A DNA stretch of 64,000 nucleotides from Bacteroidota bacterium (GCA_028875875.1 JAGWUV010000025.1:1-64000), one strand, 5' to 3'; shown: positions 43,063-52,292, numbered from the stretch's first letter. Numbers and translations: made by a program. The notes: a model not told the origin generated them from the sequence alone.

Positions 43063-45495
43063 TTATCTGCCTGTTCTTTTCGGCATAACAGCCTTAGGTT
43101 GTTGGTTAGATTTTATGGCTGGTAATGCTGCAGGTGTTTTGGGTTCCTTGTTTTTTGGGGCAGAAGATTTGACAGGAGGAATAGCTTCCTGTTTTTGTTC
43201 TTCCGGGGTTAGTTGTGATTCAGGGGCAAGATCTTCCGGTTTAATATCAGCCGGCATATAATCTTTGGCCGTGCCATTGCCCATATCTTCTCCTTCACCT
43301 CTCAACGTATCATTGACATTGTTGATATAGTCAAATTCAATATCATTTGTCATAACATCCGGTTTAACAAATGTAGCTTTAGGGTCGATACCCAGTATGT
43401 TTGGATCTCTTAACACTTTTTCATAGAAATAAGCCCAAATAGGCATGGCGGCTCTGGCACCCTGACCATTTAGATCAGCGCTGTTAAAACGTATAAAACG
43501 ATCATCACATCCAACCCATACACCGCCAAGTAACTGGGGCGTATACCCCATAAACCAGGCATCGCTGTTATCGTTGGTGGTACCTGTTTTTCCTGCAATT
43601 TCTCCCTGTACATCGTATGCTAATTTCAGTGCTCTTGCAGTACCAAATTCTACTACACCCTGCATCATTTTTATAACGGAGTAGGCTGTTACGTCGCTGA
43701 TTACTTCTTTACGGAGTGGAGCAAAACTTTCCAGCGTATTTCCATTCCTGTCTTCAATTCTTGTAATAAATAAAGGTTTTACGTTAAAGCCGCGACCGGG
43801 TAGCATACTGTAAGCCTGCATCATTTCATACAAGGAAATTTCGCAGGAACCGATAGCGATAGAAGGATGTGGTTCTATTTTGGTTTGTAAGCCACATTTA
43901 TTTTTTAGAAAATCTACAAAACGTTTGGCTGCGTTGTTACCGGTAGGGTCTAACTGCTTCATGATATAAGCGGTGGCACAGTTTTTTGAAAAAGCGAGTG
44001 CCTCTGCCATTGGAATAGATGCTCCGGAACAGGATCTGGTGGTTGCAGGAACCAAGCCATAGGCCCCGAAGTTTTGCTGCACATCCTGTACGATAGTGTT
44101 GGGTGTAAACCCTGCTTCTTCAATGGCTAAGCTGTATAATAAAGGCTTGATGGTGGAACCTACCTGGCGTTTGGTATTGTAGTTAACGTGATCGAATTTA
44201 TAATTTTTAAAATCGATACCACCCACCCAGGCTCTTACTTCTCCACTTAAAGGATCCATCACCATAAAACCGGCCTGCATCATTTGGCGGGTGTATTTGA
44301 TAGAATCCATGGGTGTCATGACGGTATCTTTTTCACGATCATTGTTCCAGGCAAATACTTTCATGCGAACCGGAACATCGAATGTTTTGCGGATATCATC
44401 ATCATTTGCCCCATCTTTTTTCAGGTTACGCCAGCGATCACTTTGTTTCGCTGCGGCTTCCAGTACATTTTCATACCCTTTCCAAACAGTTCCGTTTTTA
44501 ATATTCGATTGCTGATTCAGCAACTTTTGCATATAGCTCATATGCTTGGCAACTGCTTCTTCTGCATAGAGTTGCATTCTCGGGTTAATGGTGGTATAAA
44601 TCTTAAGACCATCGCGGTAGAGGTCGTAGTTGTCACCGTTGCTCTTTTTATGTTCCTTACACCATTTCTTCATCTCTTCGCCCAAGACCATTCTGAAATA
44701 AGGCCCCAGGCCGGTTGTTTCATCCAGTTTTTTATAGTTCAGATCAATAGGTTTCACTTTCAGCTGGTCAGCATCTGCCTGTGAAATGAACTGGTTGCGA
44801 ACCATTTGATCGATAACTGTATTTCTTCTGTCCAGTGCTTTTTTGGGATTCACACGAGGGTTGTACAGGTAATTGCCCTTGAGCATACCAATGAGCACAG
44901 CTGCTTCCTGTATGTTTAAACGGTCAGGTTCTTTTTGAAAAAACGTTTTTGCTGCATTACGTATGCCGTAAACATTGTCTCCAAAAGGAACGGTATTCAG
45001 GTAGAGTGTTATAATTTCATCTTTTGTGAAATTTCTCTCCAGCTTAATAGCGATAATTCCTTCTTTAAATTTTTGAACGATACGGGCAATAAAGTTTCTG
45101 CTTGGCTTATCAGTAAAAAGGTTTTTGGCCGTTTGCATGGTTATGGTACTGGCCCCGCCATCTCTTCCCAAACCTTTTACAGCTCTTAGAATAGAGCGAA
45201 AATCAATTCCGCTATGGTCGTAAAAACGTTCATCCTCTGTTGCTACCAAAGCATTGATCACATGCTTACTGATATCTTTGAATTCTACATTTACCCTGTC
45301 TTCAAGATAAAATTTACCCATCAGCATCCCATCCTGGGCATATACCTGGCTTGATAGAGAAGCCGAAGGATTTTGAATATCATCTATGGAAGGCATCTTA
45401 CCAAATGCTCCCCAGTTACAGAGCAGTAAAAAAAGAATAAATGCTCCTATGCCTATAAAAAATGTACGCCAAAAATATTTTACCGCTTTGCTCAT
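43063..45495 (-). CDS. Penicillin-binding protein 1A family (class A PBP)
   Basis: An 810-residue bifunctional peptidoglycan synthase. A single N-terminal helix (FFIGIGAFILFLLLCNW) is followed by the GT51 glycosyltransferase domain with ATEDERFYDHSGID, GGASTITMQTAKNLF and KLERNFTKDEIITLYLN. The transpeptidase domain has SXXK in QVGSTIKPLLYSLAI, SXN in AFSKNCATAY and KTG in IAGKTGTTNDNSDAWFMGY. The last 90 residues are Pro-, Lys- and Glu-rich and likely disordered. It polymerises and cross-links peptidoglycan outside the inner membrane. It follows the SprE-like gene in the same direction, 64 bases apart. Confidence 0.94.
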   Translation of the reverse strand: MSKAVKYFWRTFFIGIGAFILFLLLCNWGAFGKMPSIDDIQNPSASLSSQVYAQDGMLMGKFYLEDRVNVEFKDISKHVINALVATEDERFYDHSGIDFRSILRAVKGLGRDGGASTITMQTAKNLFTDKPSRNFIARIVQKFKEGIIAIKLERNFTKDEIITLYLNTVPFGDNVYGIRNAAKTFFQKEPDRLNIQEAAVLIGMLKGNYLYNPRVNPKKALDRRNTVIDQMVRNQFISQADADQLKVKPIDLNYKKLDETTGLGPYFRMVLGEEMKKWCKEHKKSNGDNYDLYRDGLKIYTTINPRMQLYAEEAVAKHMSYMQKLLNQQSNIKNGTVWKGYENVLEAAAKQSDRWRNLKKDGANDDDIRKTFDVPVRMKVFAWNNDREKDTVMTPMDSIKYTRQMMQAGFMVMDPLSGEVRAWVGGIDFKNYKFDHVNYNTKRQVGSTIKPLLYSLAIEEAGFTPNTIVQDVQQNFGAYGLVPATTRSCSGASIPMAEALAFSKNCATAYIMKQLDPTGNNAAKRFVDFLKNKCGLQTKIEPHPSIAIGSCEISLYEMMQAYSMLPGRGFNVKPLFITRIEDRNGNTLESFAPLRKEVISDVTAYSVIKMMQGVVEFGTARALKLAYDVQGEIAGKTGTTNDNSDAWFMGYTPQLLGGVWVGCDDRFIRFNSADLNGQGARAAMPIWAYFYEKVLRDPNILGIDPKATFVKPDVMTNDIEFDYINNVNDTLRGEGEDMGNGTAKDYMPADIKPEDLAPESQLTPEEQKQEAIPPVKSSAPKNKEPKTPAALPAIKSNQQPKAVMPKRTGR

Positions 45496-45559
45496 CAGTA
45501 GCTGTTTATTAAAGTTTGTAAAACTAAGGAACGGATCGACTTTTTATATGAGTCCTTCG

Positions 45560-48505
45560 TTAAAATTTATCGGGGAAAACATCCCTGATGAATTTTTGAT
45601 AGGCTTCTACATCTTTTGTGTTTTTCATGATGGTTAAATTGGTTTCGCTGATGATGCTGAAATTGTATTTGTCCTTACTTAACCATGAAATGATCCTGGA
45701 ACCTGCCAGGGGTTTGGCTCTGTCTACATAGTCCATAGCATTACCCGCATTGGCAAATGGGCCGATCAGGATTAAACTATAATCATCTGTTAGCTTGATC
45801 GGCGTTAATTGCAGTGGCTGGTTGTAATATCTTTCCCTGTTATAACGGTTGAATGCATTTCTTGCTTCGCTGATATACACTTCATCTACCTTGTGTAAGC
45901 TGATCATTACATAATGCTGATCAACCGGATTGAACGTAAAAGTATTGTTGGACGGTAATTTGGCTATGGGTGCAGCTTGTGCCAGTTGTCCGGGTACTTT
46001 AATTTCTTTGGCGATAATGGTATGAGTAGAATCAACTAATGGTTGTAAGGGTTTGTTTACAAGCGTTGTGCTATCAAGATCAACCCTTTTTTCAACAGCC
46101 GTTTCTTCCTGTTCTATTTTTAGATTGGTAAGATATTCTTCTATTTGTTTTCTTCTCTTCAAAACATCTACCATTGTTTTGGCTTTATCGGCAAGCGGTG
46201 TAGTACCAAATTTTGTAATGATACTTTGTAACCTGTTGATGGCGGTGCTGTCTTCTCTTTGTTTTATGTAATATACGGCTTCGATATAGAGCAGTTGAGG
46301 TGTCCAATGAGAACTGCCATATTTCTGATCCGCTTCCAGCTTTGCTTTTTTAGCTTCTTCAAAATTCCCTTCCACAAACAGGTTGTAAATATGTTCGTAT
46401 TGTTGGGTGGCTGCATCTTTACCGAAAGCTGGTGGAGCAATTACAGTGTGTGTCCATTTACTGTTAGGGAAGCCTTGTGTTAAAAGCGTTTTGACTGAAT
46501 CTGATTTTGCAGTAAGGTTTAGTTTCTTGTAACAGTAGATAAGGTTGAATAACACTTCGTCTGCACGGCTGTTTTCAGGATATCTTTTCATCAGCGAATC
46601 GTAGAAAACAATAGCCTGTACATATTCTTCCAGTTGGTTTTGCAGCGTTTGTGCAGTAGTGAAAAGTGAATTGATGATGATGATATTGGCTTCCTCTTTT
46701 TTCTGTTGCGTTAAAGGTATGTTCAACAACATGCCTTCATAGGTAAGTGCCTTGGTATCTTCTTTCTTTTTAGCATCCGGAGGAAGCTGGTCAATATCTA
46801 CCGCATTAATGTTAAAGTTGGTAGGTGCTGCATTGATAGCAGATTGTCTTCGCCAATTATCAACGTTGGGCCTGGTGCCCCACTTTATTTTAAAATCTTT
46901 GGCGCCCTGTGCTTTCAGCGATGCATTATTAAAATAAAAATCGGTACTGCTGCTTTGATTACCGAATAAGCTTGATGCTGCATTGGTATTATCTGCGGCA
47001 GAACCACCGCCAAAATCAATATCGCCATTATCTTTTAACCCTTGCTGTTTGCGTAGCTGACGGTATAACTTTTTTACACTTGCCACACGTTCAGCTTCAG
47101 GCATGGCCGCTAATTGTAGCAAACTATCTTGTAAATGAATACTGTCTGCTTTCTCGGAGATGATCTTCAAAGCAGGTTTTCGTGCATGTACTACCGCTAC
47201 CTCTTCTTTGCTTAATGTGTTTGTATTTAGACTATCATAAAAACGATAAGCTTCTTTAAAGTGAAGCGACCTGTAATACACATCTGCTAATAACAAAGTG
47301 CTTTTTTGTTTTTGAGCAAGATTATCTATGTTGAATTGAATACTCTTTAATAAGTCTCCGATAGCAGCCGGTTTATTTTTTTGTTCCAGTTGCAATGAGG
47401 CCGCTGCGTAATAAATAATATCCCTGTAATCCTGGTAACGGTCTCGTTTTGCCAGCTTGTACAGTTCATTAATATTATTCTGTATTACATTTTCTTTTTG
47501 TGAAGAAGAAGCCAGGCCAACGATATTCAGCCTGGCATACACATCCATATAAGGATCTGTAGCGTGTTGTATGGCCTTCTCGAATAGTTGTATGGCAGCT
47601 GTATTGTTATGTGCTAATTGATAAAGTTGTCCGCATAAGTATTCCCATCTGGCTTGTTCATCTTTTCCTTCTGCATTATCAAGGGCTTTCTGTAAATGCC
47701 AGGCTGCGCTATCATAAAATTCCTGTTTATAAAAATTGTAGGCAATCATCTCATGCAGGTCGGTCAGCAGTCTTTTCGGAAAATTTGGATCACTGCGCAG
47801 GATAGACAATAATCCTGTTGCCTCTGATAGCTTGCCTTGCTCAATATAAGTTCTGGCCTGCCAGATAAAGCTTTCATTCCTGCTCGGTGGAACAGACGTA
47901 AGCTTCTGCAAAGCCTTTCTTTTGTTTTCATTCGTTGCAATTGTAAAAACGCCGTTGGTGTTGCTGGAATTACTTCCTATGGGAATATCATAGCCATCAT
48001 CTTTAGGAGCGTATATGTAGTTGATATACTGAAAAACGGCTGTAGCTGAATCATAATCCTTCCTAAGTAAATAGGCCTTTCCCATTAGCATGTAAAGGTT
48101 ATCGATCCAACTGTTTCGCAGGTCGTGTAAGAGAATGCCTGCGTTGCATTTATAGATGATGGAATCGAGTTCCTGCTTCTCCCTGGAAGTATTATCGAGA
48201 GAATAATTATAAAAGGAAAGAAGATGAGTATAATCGTCTTTATTATAAGATTTAGCTCTTACGATCAGGTCATTTATTTTTTGATTTGCATTGAAATAAT
48301 AATTGTAATGTGTTACCATATTCTGGTACACTTTCCTGGAGAAATTGAATTTCTTTTCTCCTGTTCTTTCTGCACCCAGTTTGCGGTCTTCATACTTTTT
48401 GGGTTTGTCTTTATCCAAATCTATAGACGTATAAGGTTGGCCGTGCAGTACAGAAAAGCAGAGGTTACAAATGAGCAATGGCAAAAGTGTATGCAAAATC
48501 TTCAT
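45560..48505 (-). CDS. SprE/PorW-like TPR protein (type IX secretion/gliding)
   Basis: Starting at the ATG at 48505 gives 981 residues with a signal peptide (ILHTLLPLLICNLCFSVLHG). The N-terminal part has NMVTHYNYYFNANQKINDLI and DNLYMLMGKAYLLRKDYDSA, the conserved opening of SprE/PorW proteins. A long run of TPR-like helices follows, then a C-terminal domain with HYVMISLHKV, NAFNRYNRE, LILIGPFANAGNAMDYV and ISETNLTIMKN that is shared by SprE homologues. SprE and PorW are periplasmic, outer-membrane-associated components needed for type IX secretion. The lipobox expected for SprE is not obvious: the signal has a Cys at residue 12 and another further on. Confidence 0.7.
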   Translation of the reverse strand: MKILHTLLPLLICNLCFSVLHGQPYTSIDLDKDKPKKYEDRKLGAERTGEKKFNFSRKVYQNMVTHYNYYFNANQKINDLIVRAKSYNKDDYTHLLSFYNYSLDNTSREKQELDSIIYKCNAGILLHDLRNSWIDNLYMLMGKAYLLRKDYDSATAVFQYINYIYAPKDDGYDIPIGSNSSNTNGVFTIATNENKRKALQKLTSVPPSRNESFIWQARTYIEQGKLSEATGLLSILRSDPNFPKRLLTDLHEMIAYNFYKQEFYDSAAWHLQKALDNAEGKDEQARWEYLCGQLYQLAHNNTAAIQLFEKAIQHATDPYMDVYARLNIVGLASSSQKENVIQNNINELYKLAKRDRYQDYRDIIYYAAASLQLEQKNKPAAIGDLLKSIQFNIDNLAQKQKSTLLLADVYYRSLHFKEAYRFYDSLNTNTLSKEEVAVVHARKPALKIISEKADSIHLQDSLLQLAAMPEAERVASVKKLYRQLRKQQGLKDNGDIDFGGGSAADNTNAASSLFGNQSSSTDFYFNNASLKAQGAKDFKIKWGTRPNVDNWRRQSAINAAPTNFNINAVDIDQLPPDAKKKEDTKALTYEGMLLNIPLTQQKKEEANIIIINSLFTTAQTLQNQLEEYVQAIVFYDSLMKRYPENSRADEVLFNLIYCYKKLNLTAKSDSVKTLLTQGFPNSKWTHTVIAPPAFGKDAATQQYEHIYNLFVEGNFEEAKKAKLEADQKYGSSHWTPQLLYIEAVYYIKQREDSTAINRLQSIITKFGTTPLADKAKTMVDVLKRRKQIEEYLTNLKIEQEETAVEKRVDLDSTTLVNKPLQPLVDSTHTIIAKEIKVPGQLAQAAPIAKLPSNNTFTFNPVDQHYVMISLHKVDEVYISEARNAFNRYNRERYYNQPLQLTPIKLTDDYSLILIGPFANAGNAMDYVDRAKPLAGSRIISWLSKDKYNFSIISETNLTIMKNTKDVEAYQKFIRDVFPDKF

Positions 48506-48619
48506 CCTCGTAAAAATCGTATAATTCGCTGAATCTGCCATATCTAAAAGTACAGTTATTTTTACAACCTGCATGGCAGAACAGGCTATGTTATGTACCT
48601 TTAAACCTCATTTAACAGC

Positions 48620-49015
48620 ATGGCAAAACTTACAGATAACAGTACTTTTAAGCGTTTGCGGAACCGCTATCGGGTGATATTGATGAATGATGATACCTAT
48701 GAAGAAGTGGTTACGTTTAAGTTATCTAGGTTGAGTGTATATGTGGCCTTCAGTACCATCTTTGTTGTATTGGTAAGTTTTACTGTAGCATTAATCATTT
48801 TTACACCACTCAAATATTATATTCCGGGTTATGGTTCCCGGCAAAGCAGGGCAGAATTGCAATTGCTTAAAATAAGAACCGATTCGTTGGAACAGGCTAT
48901 ATTGTACAAAGATCAATACTTGGAAGGTGTGAAGAAGGTATTAACCGGAACTACGCCTACTCAACGTGATACTGCTGTTATTGTAGTGCCTAAGCAGGAT
49001 GTTACCAATGATTAG
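48620..49015 (+). CDS. Membrane-anchor protein resembling the N-terminus of an M23 peptidase
   Basis: The 131-residue protein has a cytoplasmic N-terminus (RNRYRVILMNDDTYEEVVTFKLS), one membrane helix (VYVAFSTIFVVLVSFTVALII), then FTPLKYYIPGY and a helical stretch with LLKIRTDSLEQAILYKDQYL. This order is that of the anchor region of Bacteroidota M23 (LytM) peptidases, which usually continue into a catalytic domain. Here the chain stops after a short tail, and AtpZ begins four bases later, so no peptidase domain remains. Function unknown. Confidence 0.65.
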   Translation: MAKLTDNSTFKRLRNRYRVILMNDDTYEEVVTFKLSRLSVYVAFSTIFVVLVSFTVALIIFTPLKYYIPGYGSRQSRAELQLLKIRTDSLEQAILYKDQYLEGVKKVLTGTTPTQRDTAVIVVPKQDVTND

Positions 49016-49018
49016 TGT

Positions 49019-49231
49019 ATGAAAAAACAACCTTCATCCAATAACAGGCTTTTGTTTCAATATGCAGGTTTGGCTACGCAATTATTGGTTTCATTGGCCA
49101 TCGCCGTTTATGCAGGATATTGGGTGGATAAAAAAATCGGATGGAACATTCCGTTACTGGTTTGGATTTTACCTTTGTTGGTTGTGATCTCTATCATTGT
49201 TAAAACAGTTAAAGACACGTCTAAAAAGTGA
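49019..49231 (+). CDS. AtpZ/AtpI family small membrane protein
   Basis: A 70-residue protein with two membrane helices (FQYAGLATQLLVSLAIAVYA and IPLLVWILPLLVVISIIV) separated by GYWVDKKIGWN, the AtpZ/AtpI pattern. These proteins assist assembly or ion supply of the F1Fo ATP synthase and normally lie just upstream of atpB. No ATP synthase structural gene follows here. It is translationally linked to the next gene. Confidence 0.8.
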   Translation: MKKQPSSNNRLLFQYAGLATQLLVSLAIAVYAGYWVDKKIGWNIPLLVWILPLLVVISIIVKTVKDTSKK

Positions 49232-49233
49232 CT

Positions 49234-49629
49234 ATGCAACAACCCCAATCTTTTGCAAAGAGAATTATGCCCCTTTTCGTTGTATTCATAATTGTGAATA
49301 GCATTATTCTATTACTGCAAAAGCAGTTTTACCAAAATAATATCGATGCCTTAGTTGTATTTACAGCCAATTATTTGTTATTCATCATGAGCTCTGTTAC
49401 CATTGCCATGCATCTCAAAGCATTCAATAAAAAAAATCCTAATGCTTCGGTTCGAAGTGTAATGGGGGCTACTTTAATGAAGCTTGTGGTTTTGGGTGGC
49501 TCAGCTATTGTTTACCTGGCAATGGCCGGAGCGAACAGGAGCTTAAAAGCGATTTTAGGTGGAATGATTTTATATGTTGTATATACGGTAGTAGAAGTAC
49601 GTATTGCTACAAAGCTTAACGAAAAATAA
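49234..49629 (+). CDS. Four-helix membrane protein of unknown function
   Basis: From the ATG at 49234 the product has 131 residues with four hydrophobic segments (IMPLFVVFIIVNSIILLL, ALVVFTANYLLFIMSSVTIA, MGATLMKLVVLGGSAIVYLA, AILGGMILYVVYTVVEV). A GTG at 49228 that overlaps the AtpZ stop is an alternative start. In Bacteroidota a protein of this size and topology often sits between atpZ/atpI and atpB, so it may be an ATP synthase accessory, but that is only by position. Confidence 0.6.
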   Translation: MQQPQSFAKRIMPLFVVFIIVNSIILLLQKQFYQNNIDALVVFTANYLLFIMSSVTIAMHLKAFNKKNPNASVRSVMGATLMKLVVLGGSAIVYLAMAGANRSLKAILGGMILYVVYTVVEVRIATKLNEK

Positions 49630-49631
49630 CC

Positions 49632-50264
49632 ATGGGGGTTACCGAGCATCCAATGCAGGCACTGGCTGCTTTTCTTCCTGAAAACAGCTTCGAACCGGTT
49701 GTACAATACATTCATCAATACAAAGTTCATTTAACGGTAACACGTAAGCGTAAATCTGTGCTCGGCGATTTTCGTCATGCTGCACAAAATAGCAATCATC
49801 GAATTAGTATTAATGGTAATTTGAATATTTATGAATTCCTAATCACTTTGTTGCACGAACTGGCACATTTACTTACGTTTGAACAGTTCGGTAACAGGGT
49901 AGATGCACATGGAAAAGAATGGAAGCTACATTACAGCAGGCTACTGTTCGATTTTGTACATCGTGGTATTTTTCCACCGGATATTGAAATGGCTTTGCAG
50001 AAAAGCATCAATAACCCTGCAGCTACTGCGAATGGTGAAACTGAGTTATTACTGGTATTGCGGAAATACGATACCCGAAAAAAAGAAGACCATTTTACCG
50101 TGGCGGAATTACCTGAAGGAGCAGTCTTTGCACTGGAGGATGGACGCGTTTTTAAGAAAGGAGTAAAACGTAGAAAAAGATTTGAGTGTATAGAACTGGA
50201 AACGGGACATAAATATTCTTTCAGCCCTTTAAGTGAAGTGAGAATGATAGTGAATGGTGAGTAA
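49632..50264 (+). CDS. SprT-like zinc-binding protein
   Basis: The 210-residue protein has the zincin motif LLHELAHLLTFEQFG near residue 76, with a third potential ligand in DAHGKEWKLHY. This matches the SprT/SprT-like domain. The C-terminal half (VLRKYDTRKKEDHF, GAVFALEDGRVFKKG) is a small beta-rich region that lacks the Cys pairs of a typical zinc ribbon. Bacterial SprT-like proteins have no firmly established role; relatives in eukaryotes are DNA-protein crosslink proteases. It starts three bases after the upstream stop. Confidence 0.8.
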   Translation: MGVTEHPMQALAAFLPENSFEPVVQYIHQYKVHLTVTRKRKSVLGDFRHAAQNSNHRISINGNLNIYEFLITLLHELAHLLTFEQFGNRVDAHGKEWKLHYSRLLFDFVHRGIFPPDIEMALQKSINNPAATANGETELLLVLRKYDTRKKEDHFTVAELPEGAVFALEDGRVFKKGVKRRKRFECIELETGHKYSFSPLSEVRMIVNGE

Positions 50265-50292
50265 TAATAGTAAGTGCCGAAATAAAATAATA

Positions 50293-50318
50293 AAGCCGCT
50301 AACTTTTATTAACGGCTT
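50293..50318 (-). terminator. Terminator of sucC
   Basis: AAGCCGCTAA (50293-50302) and TTAACGGCTT (50309-50318) form a ten-pair stem with one mismatch and a six-base loop. On the minus strand it is followed by TTTATTATTTTATTT, as needed to end sucC; on the plus side the T-run is poor. Confidence 0.65.
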
Positions 50319-50352
50319 CTATCTATCATATGATACTTATCGTTCTCTTTAA

Positions 50353-51564
50353 TTAGGCTACAGCCTTTTTAACAAGGTCTGCAGCTTCGCTGAGTTGAAT
50401 GGCAGACTGTACTTTCAATCCACTCTCATCAATCAGCTTCTTGGCTTCCTCTGCATTGGTTCCCTGTAAACGAACAATGATGGGAATATTAATATTACCC
50501 AGTTTGTTGTATGCTTCAATCACACCGGCAGCAACACGGTCGCAACGAACAATACCACCAAAAATATTGATCAGGATCGCCTTCACATTCGGATCTTTCA
50601 TAATGATACGGAAACCTGCTTCAACAGTTTGGGCATTTGCTGTACCACCCACATCCAGGAAATTAGCAGGCTCACCACCGCTCAATTTGATCATGTCCAT
50701 TGTAGCCATTGCTAAACCCGCACCATTTACCATACAACCTACGTTGCCGTCCAGCTTAACGAAGTTTAGATTGTATTGGCCGGCCTCAACTTCTGTTGGA
50801 TCTTCTTCAGTAATATCCCTCATGGCAGCTAAATCCGGATGACGCATCAAAGAGTTTTCATCCAAATTCATCTTACAATCAACTGCAATAATTTTCTCAT
50901 CGCTTGTTTTGAACAATGGGTTGATCTCTAACATGCTGCAATCCAAACCTACATATGCGTTGTAGAGGTTGGTTACAAATTTTACGCAATTTTTAAAAGC
51001 TTCGCCGCTCAAGCCTAAGTTGAAAGCTATTTTCCTTGCCTGGAAACCTTGTAAGCCTCCGCCTGGATGCACCCATTCTTTAAATATCTTCTCAGGAGTT
51101 TTGTGTGCCACTTCTTCAATATCCATTCCACCTTCAGTACTGTACATGATCACATTCTGGCCTTTTGCCCTGTCTAACAGAATTGATAAATAAAATTCTT
51201 TAACAGGATTAGGACCCGGGTAATAAACATCTTGCGCAACCAGTACTTTATTCACTTTTTTACCTGAAGGGCCTGTTTGAATCGTTACCAGTGTATGGCC
51301 CAAAATATTCTTTGAAATAGTAGTTACATCTTCTAAGCTTTTGGCAACTGCAACACCACGTTGTTCTGTACCCGCAATTTTACCTTTACCGCGGCCACCG
51401 GCATGAATTTGTGCTTTGATAACGGCAAAGTTGTTGCCTGTTTGGTTTTTGATTTGTCTGTAAGCTTCTTCCGCCGCCATTACAGTATCTACAGCGATAC
51501 CTTCCTGAACAGGAACATTGTATTTTTTCAGTAATTCCTTGGCTTGATATTCATGTAAGTTCAT
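50353..51564 (-). CDS. sucC: Succinate-CoA ligase (ADP-forming) subunit beta
   Basis: The 403-residue protein has the ATP-grasp domain (MNLHEYQAKELLKKYNVPV, AQIHAGGRGKGKIAG, LEINPLF, CKMNLDENSL) and the CoA-ligase domain (MVNGAGLAMATMDMIKL, PANFLDVGG, INIFGGIVRCDRVAAGVI). It forms succinyl-CoA synthetase with SucD, running substrate-level phosphorylation in the TCA cycle. sucD is not adjacent, as is common in Bacteroidota. It has its own terminator. The divergent neighbour is a YceI gene. Confidence 0.97.
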   Translation of the reverse strand: MNLHEYQAKELLKKYNVPVQEGIAVDTVMAAEEAYRQIKNQTGNNFAVIKAQIHAGGRGKGKIAGTEQRGVAVAKSLEDVTTISKNILGHTLVTIQTGPSGKKVNKVLVAQDVYYPGPNPVKEFYLSILLDRAKGQNVIMYSTEGGMDIEEVAHKTPEKIFKEWVHPGGGLQGFQARKIAFNLGLSGEAFKNCVKFVTNLYNAYVGLDCSMLEINPLFKTSDEKIIAVDCKMNLDENSLMRHPDLAAMRDITEEDPTEVEAGQYNLNFVKLDGNVGCMVNGAGLAMATMDMIKLSGGEPANFLDVGGTANAQTVEAGFRIIMKDPNVKAILINIFGGIVRCDRVAAGVIEAYNKLGNINIPIIVRLQGTNAEEAKKLIDESGLKVQSAIQLSEAADLVKKAVA

Positions 51565-51670
51565 GCGATGAAAATTTTGTGAGGCGAAGATAAGCCAATC
51601 TCAAATCGACCTCTAATTTTTGTTTTAGGGAAAATTATTTTTTAAGATGCATGTATGTACATCTATATGC

Positions 51671-51678
51671 TATTTTTG
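51671..51678 (+). promoter_or_regulatory. Possible -7 element of the YceI gene
   Basis: TATTTTTG matches TAnnTTTG and lies 47 bases before the YceI ATG at 51726, which supports that start. No good -33 element at 19-21 bases upstream. Confidence 0.3.
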
Positions 51679-51725
51679 CAGTATCAAATTTTTTTAATTG
51701 TAAAAACAGAAAATCTACAAATTGT

Positions 51726-52292
51726 ATGAAGAGAGCTTTTATTGCTGTTGTTAGTGCAGCGTTGTTAACAGGTGTGTATTCATTTATCCCTGCTAAAAAA
51801 ACAGAAGATACCTATGGCGTTTCTGTAGCAGAAAGTAAAGTAACATGGGTTGGATCTAAGAAAGCTGGCTACCATACCGGCTATTTTAACCTCAAAGGCG
51901 GAAATGTTATTATTGAAAATGGGAAGCTTGCCGGAGGAAAATTTGTGATTGATTTAACTTCTGTAAAAACTAGCGATGGTACCGGAGAAAAATTAGAAGG
52001 TCATTTAAAGAGCCCCGATTTTTTTGATGTAGCAAAATTTGGAGAAGCTACCTATGAAATCAAAAGCGTTAAATATTCTTCCGCATCAACAGCAGAGGTA
52101 ACCGGCAACTTAACTTTAAAAGGAGTGACATTACCGGTTAATTTTACTGCTAATATTCGTAACCTCGACGATAAAAAGTTCTTTGGGCAGGCAAACTTTA
52201 CTATCGACAGAACTTTATTTGGTGTGAATTACGGTGTTGGTATGGTAAGTAACGATGTACAGATCGGTGTGTATCTTTTTGCTAATAAATAA
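51726..52292 (+). CDS. YceI family protein, exported
   Basis: From the ATG at 51726 the product has 188 residues: a signal peptide (AFIAVVSAALLTGVYSFIPA), then the YceI lipocalin-like barrel with SKVTWVGSKKAGYHTGYFNLKGG, KLEGHLKSPDFFDVAKF, VTGNLTLKGVTLPV and FTIDRTLFGVNYG. YceI proteins bind polyisoprenoids or related lipids in the periplasm and are often stress induced. The frame extends upstream to 51651 but that part covers the promoter region. A strong terminator follows at 52307. Confidence 0.93.
   Translation: MKRAFIAVVSAALLTGVYSFIPAKKTEDTYGVSVAESKVTWVGSKKAGYHTGYFNLKGGNVIIENGKLAGGKFVIDLTSVKTSDGTGEKLEGHLKSPDFFDVAKFGEATYEIKSVKYSSASTAEVTGNLTLKGVTLPVNFTANIRNLDDKKFFGQANFTIDRTLFGVNYGVGMVSNDVQIGVYLFANK

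Noticed and set aside
43055-43261. A 68-residue plus-strand frame with a membrane-like start, opposite the end of the PBP gene.
   Set aside because: It lies entirely antisense to the low-complexity Pro/Lys tail of the PBP, has no recognisable family and sits behind a bidirectional terminator.
44284-44784. A 166-residue plus-strand frame inside the PBP gene.
   Set aside because: Antisense shadow of a well-conserved transpeptidase/GT51 reading frame; its composition (runs of Phe, Ile, Cys) is what an antisense frame gives.
50399-50842. A 147-residue plus-strand frame inside sucC.
   Set aside because: Antisense shadow; the minus strand encodes conserved SucC motifs throughout.
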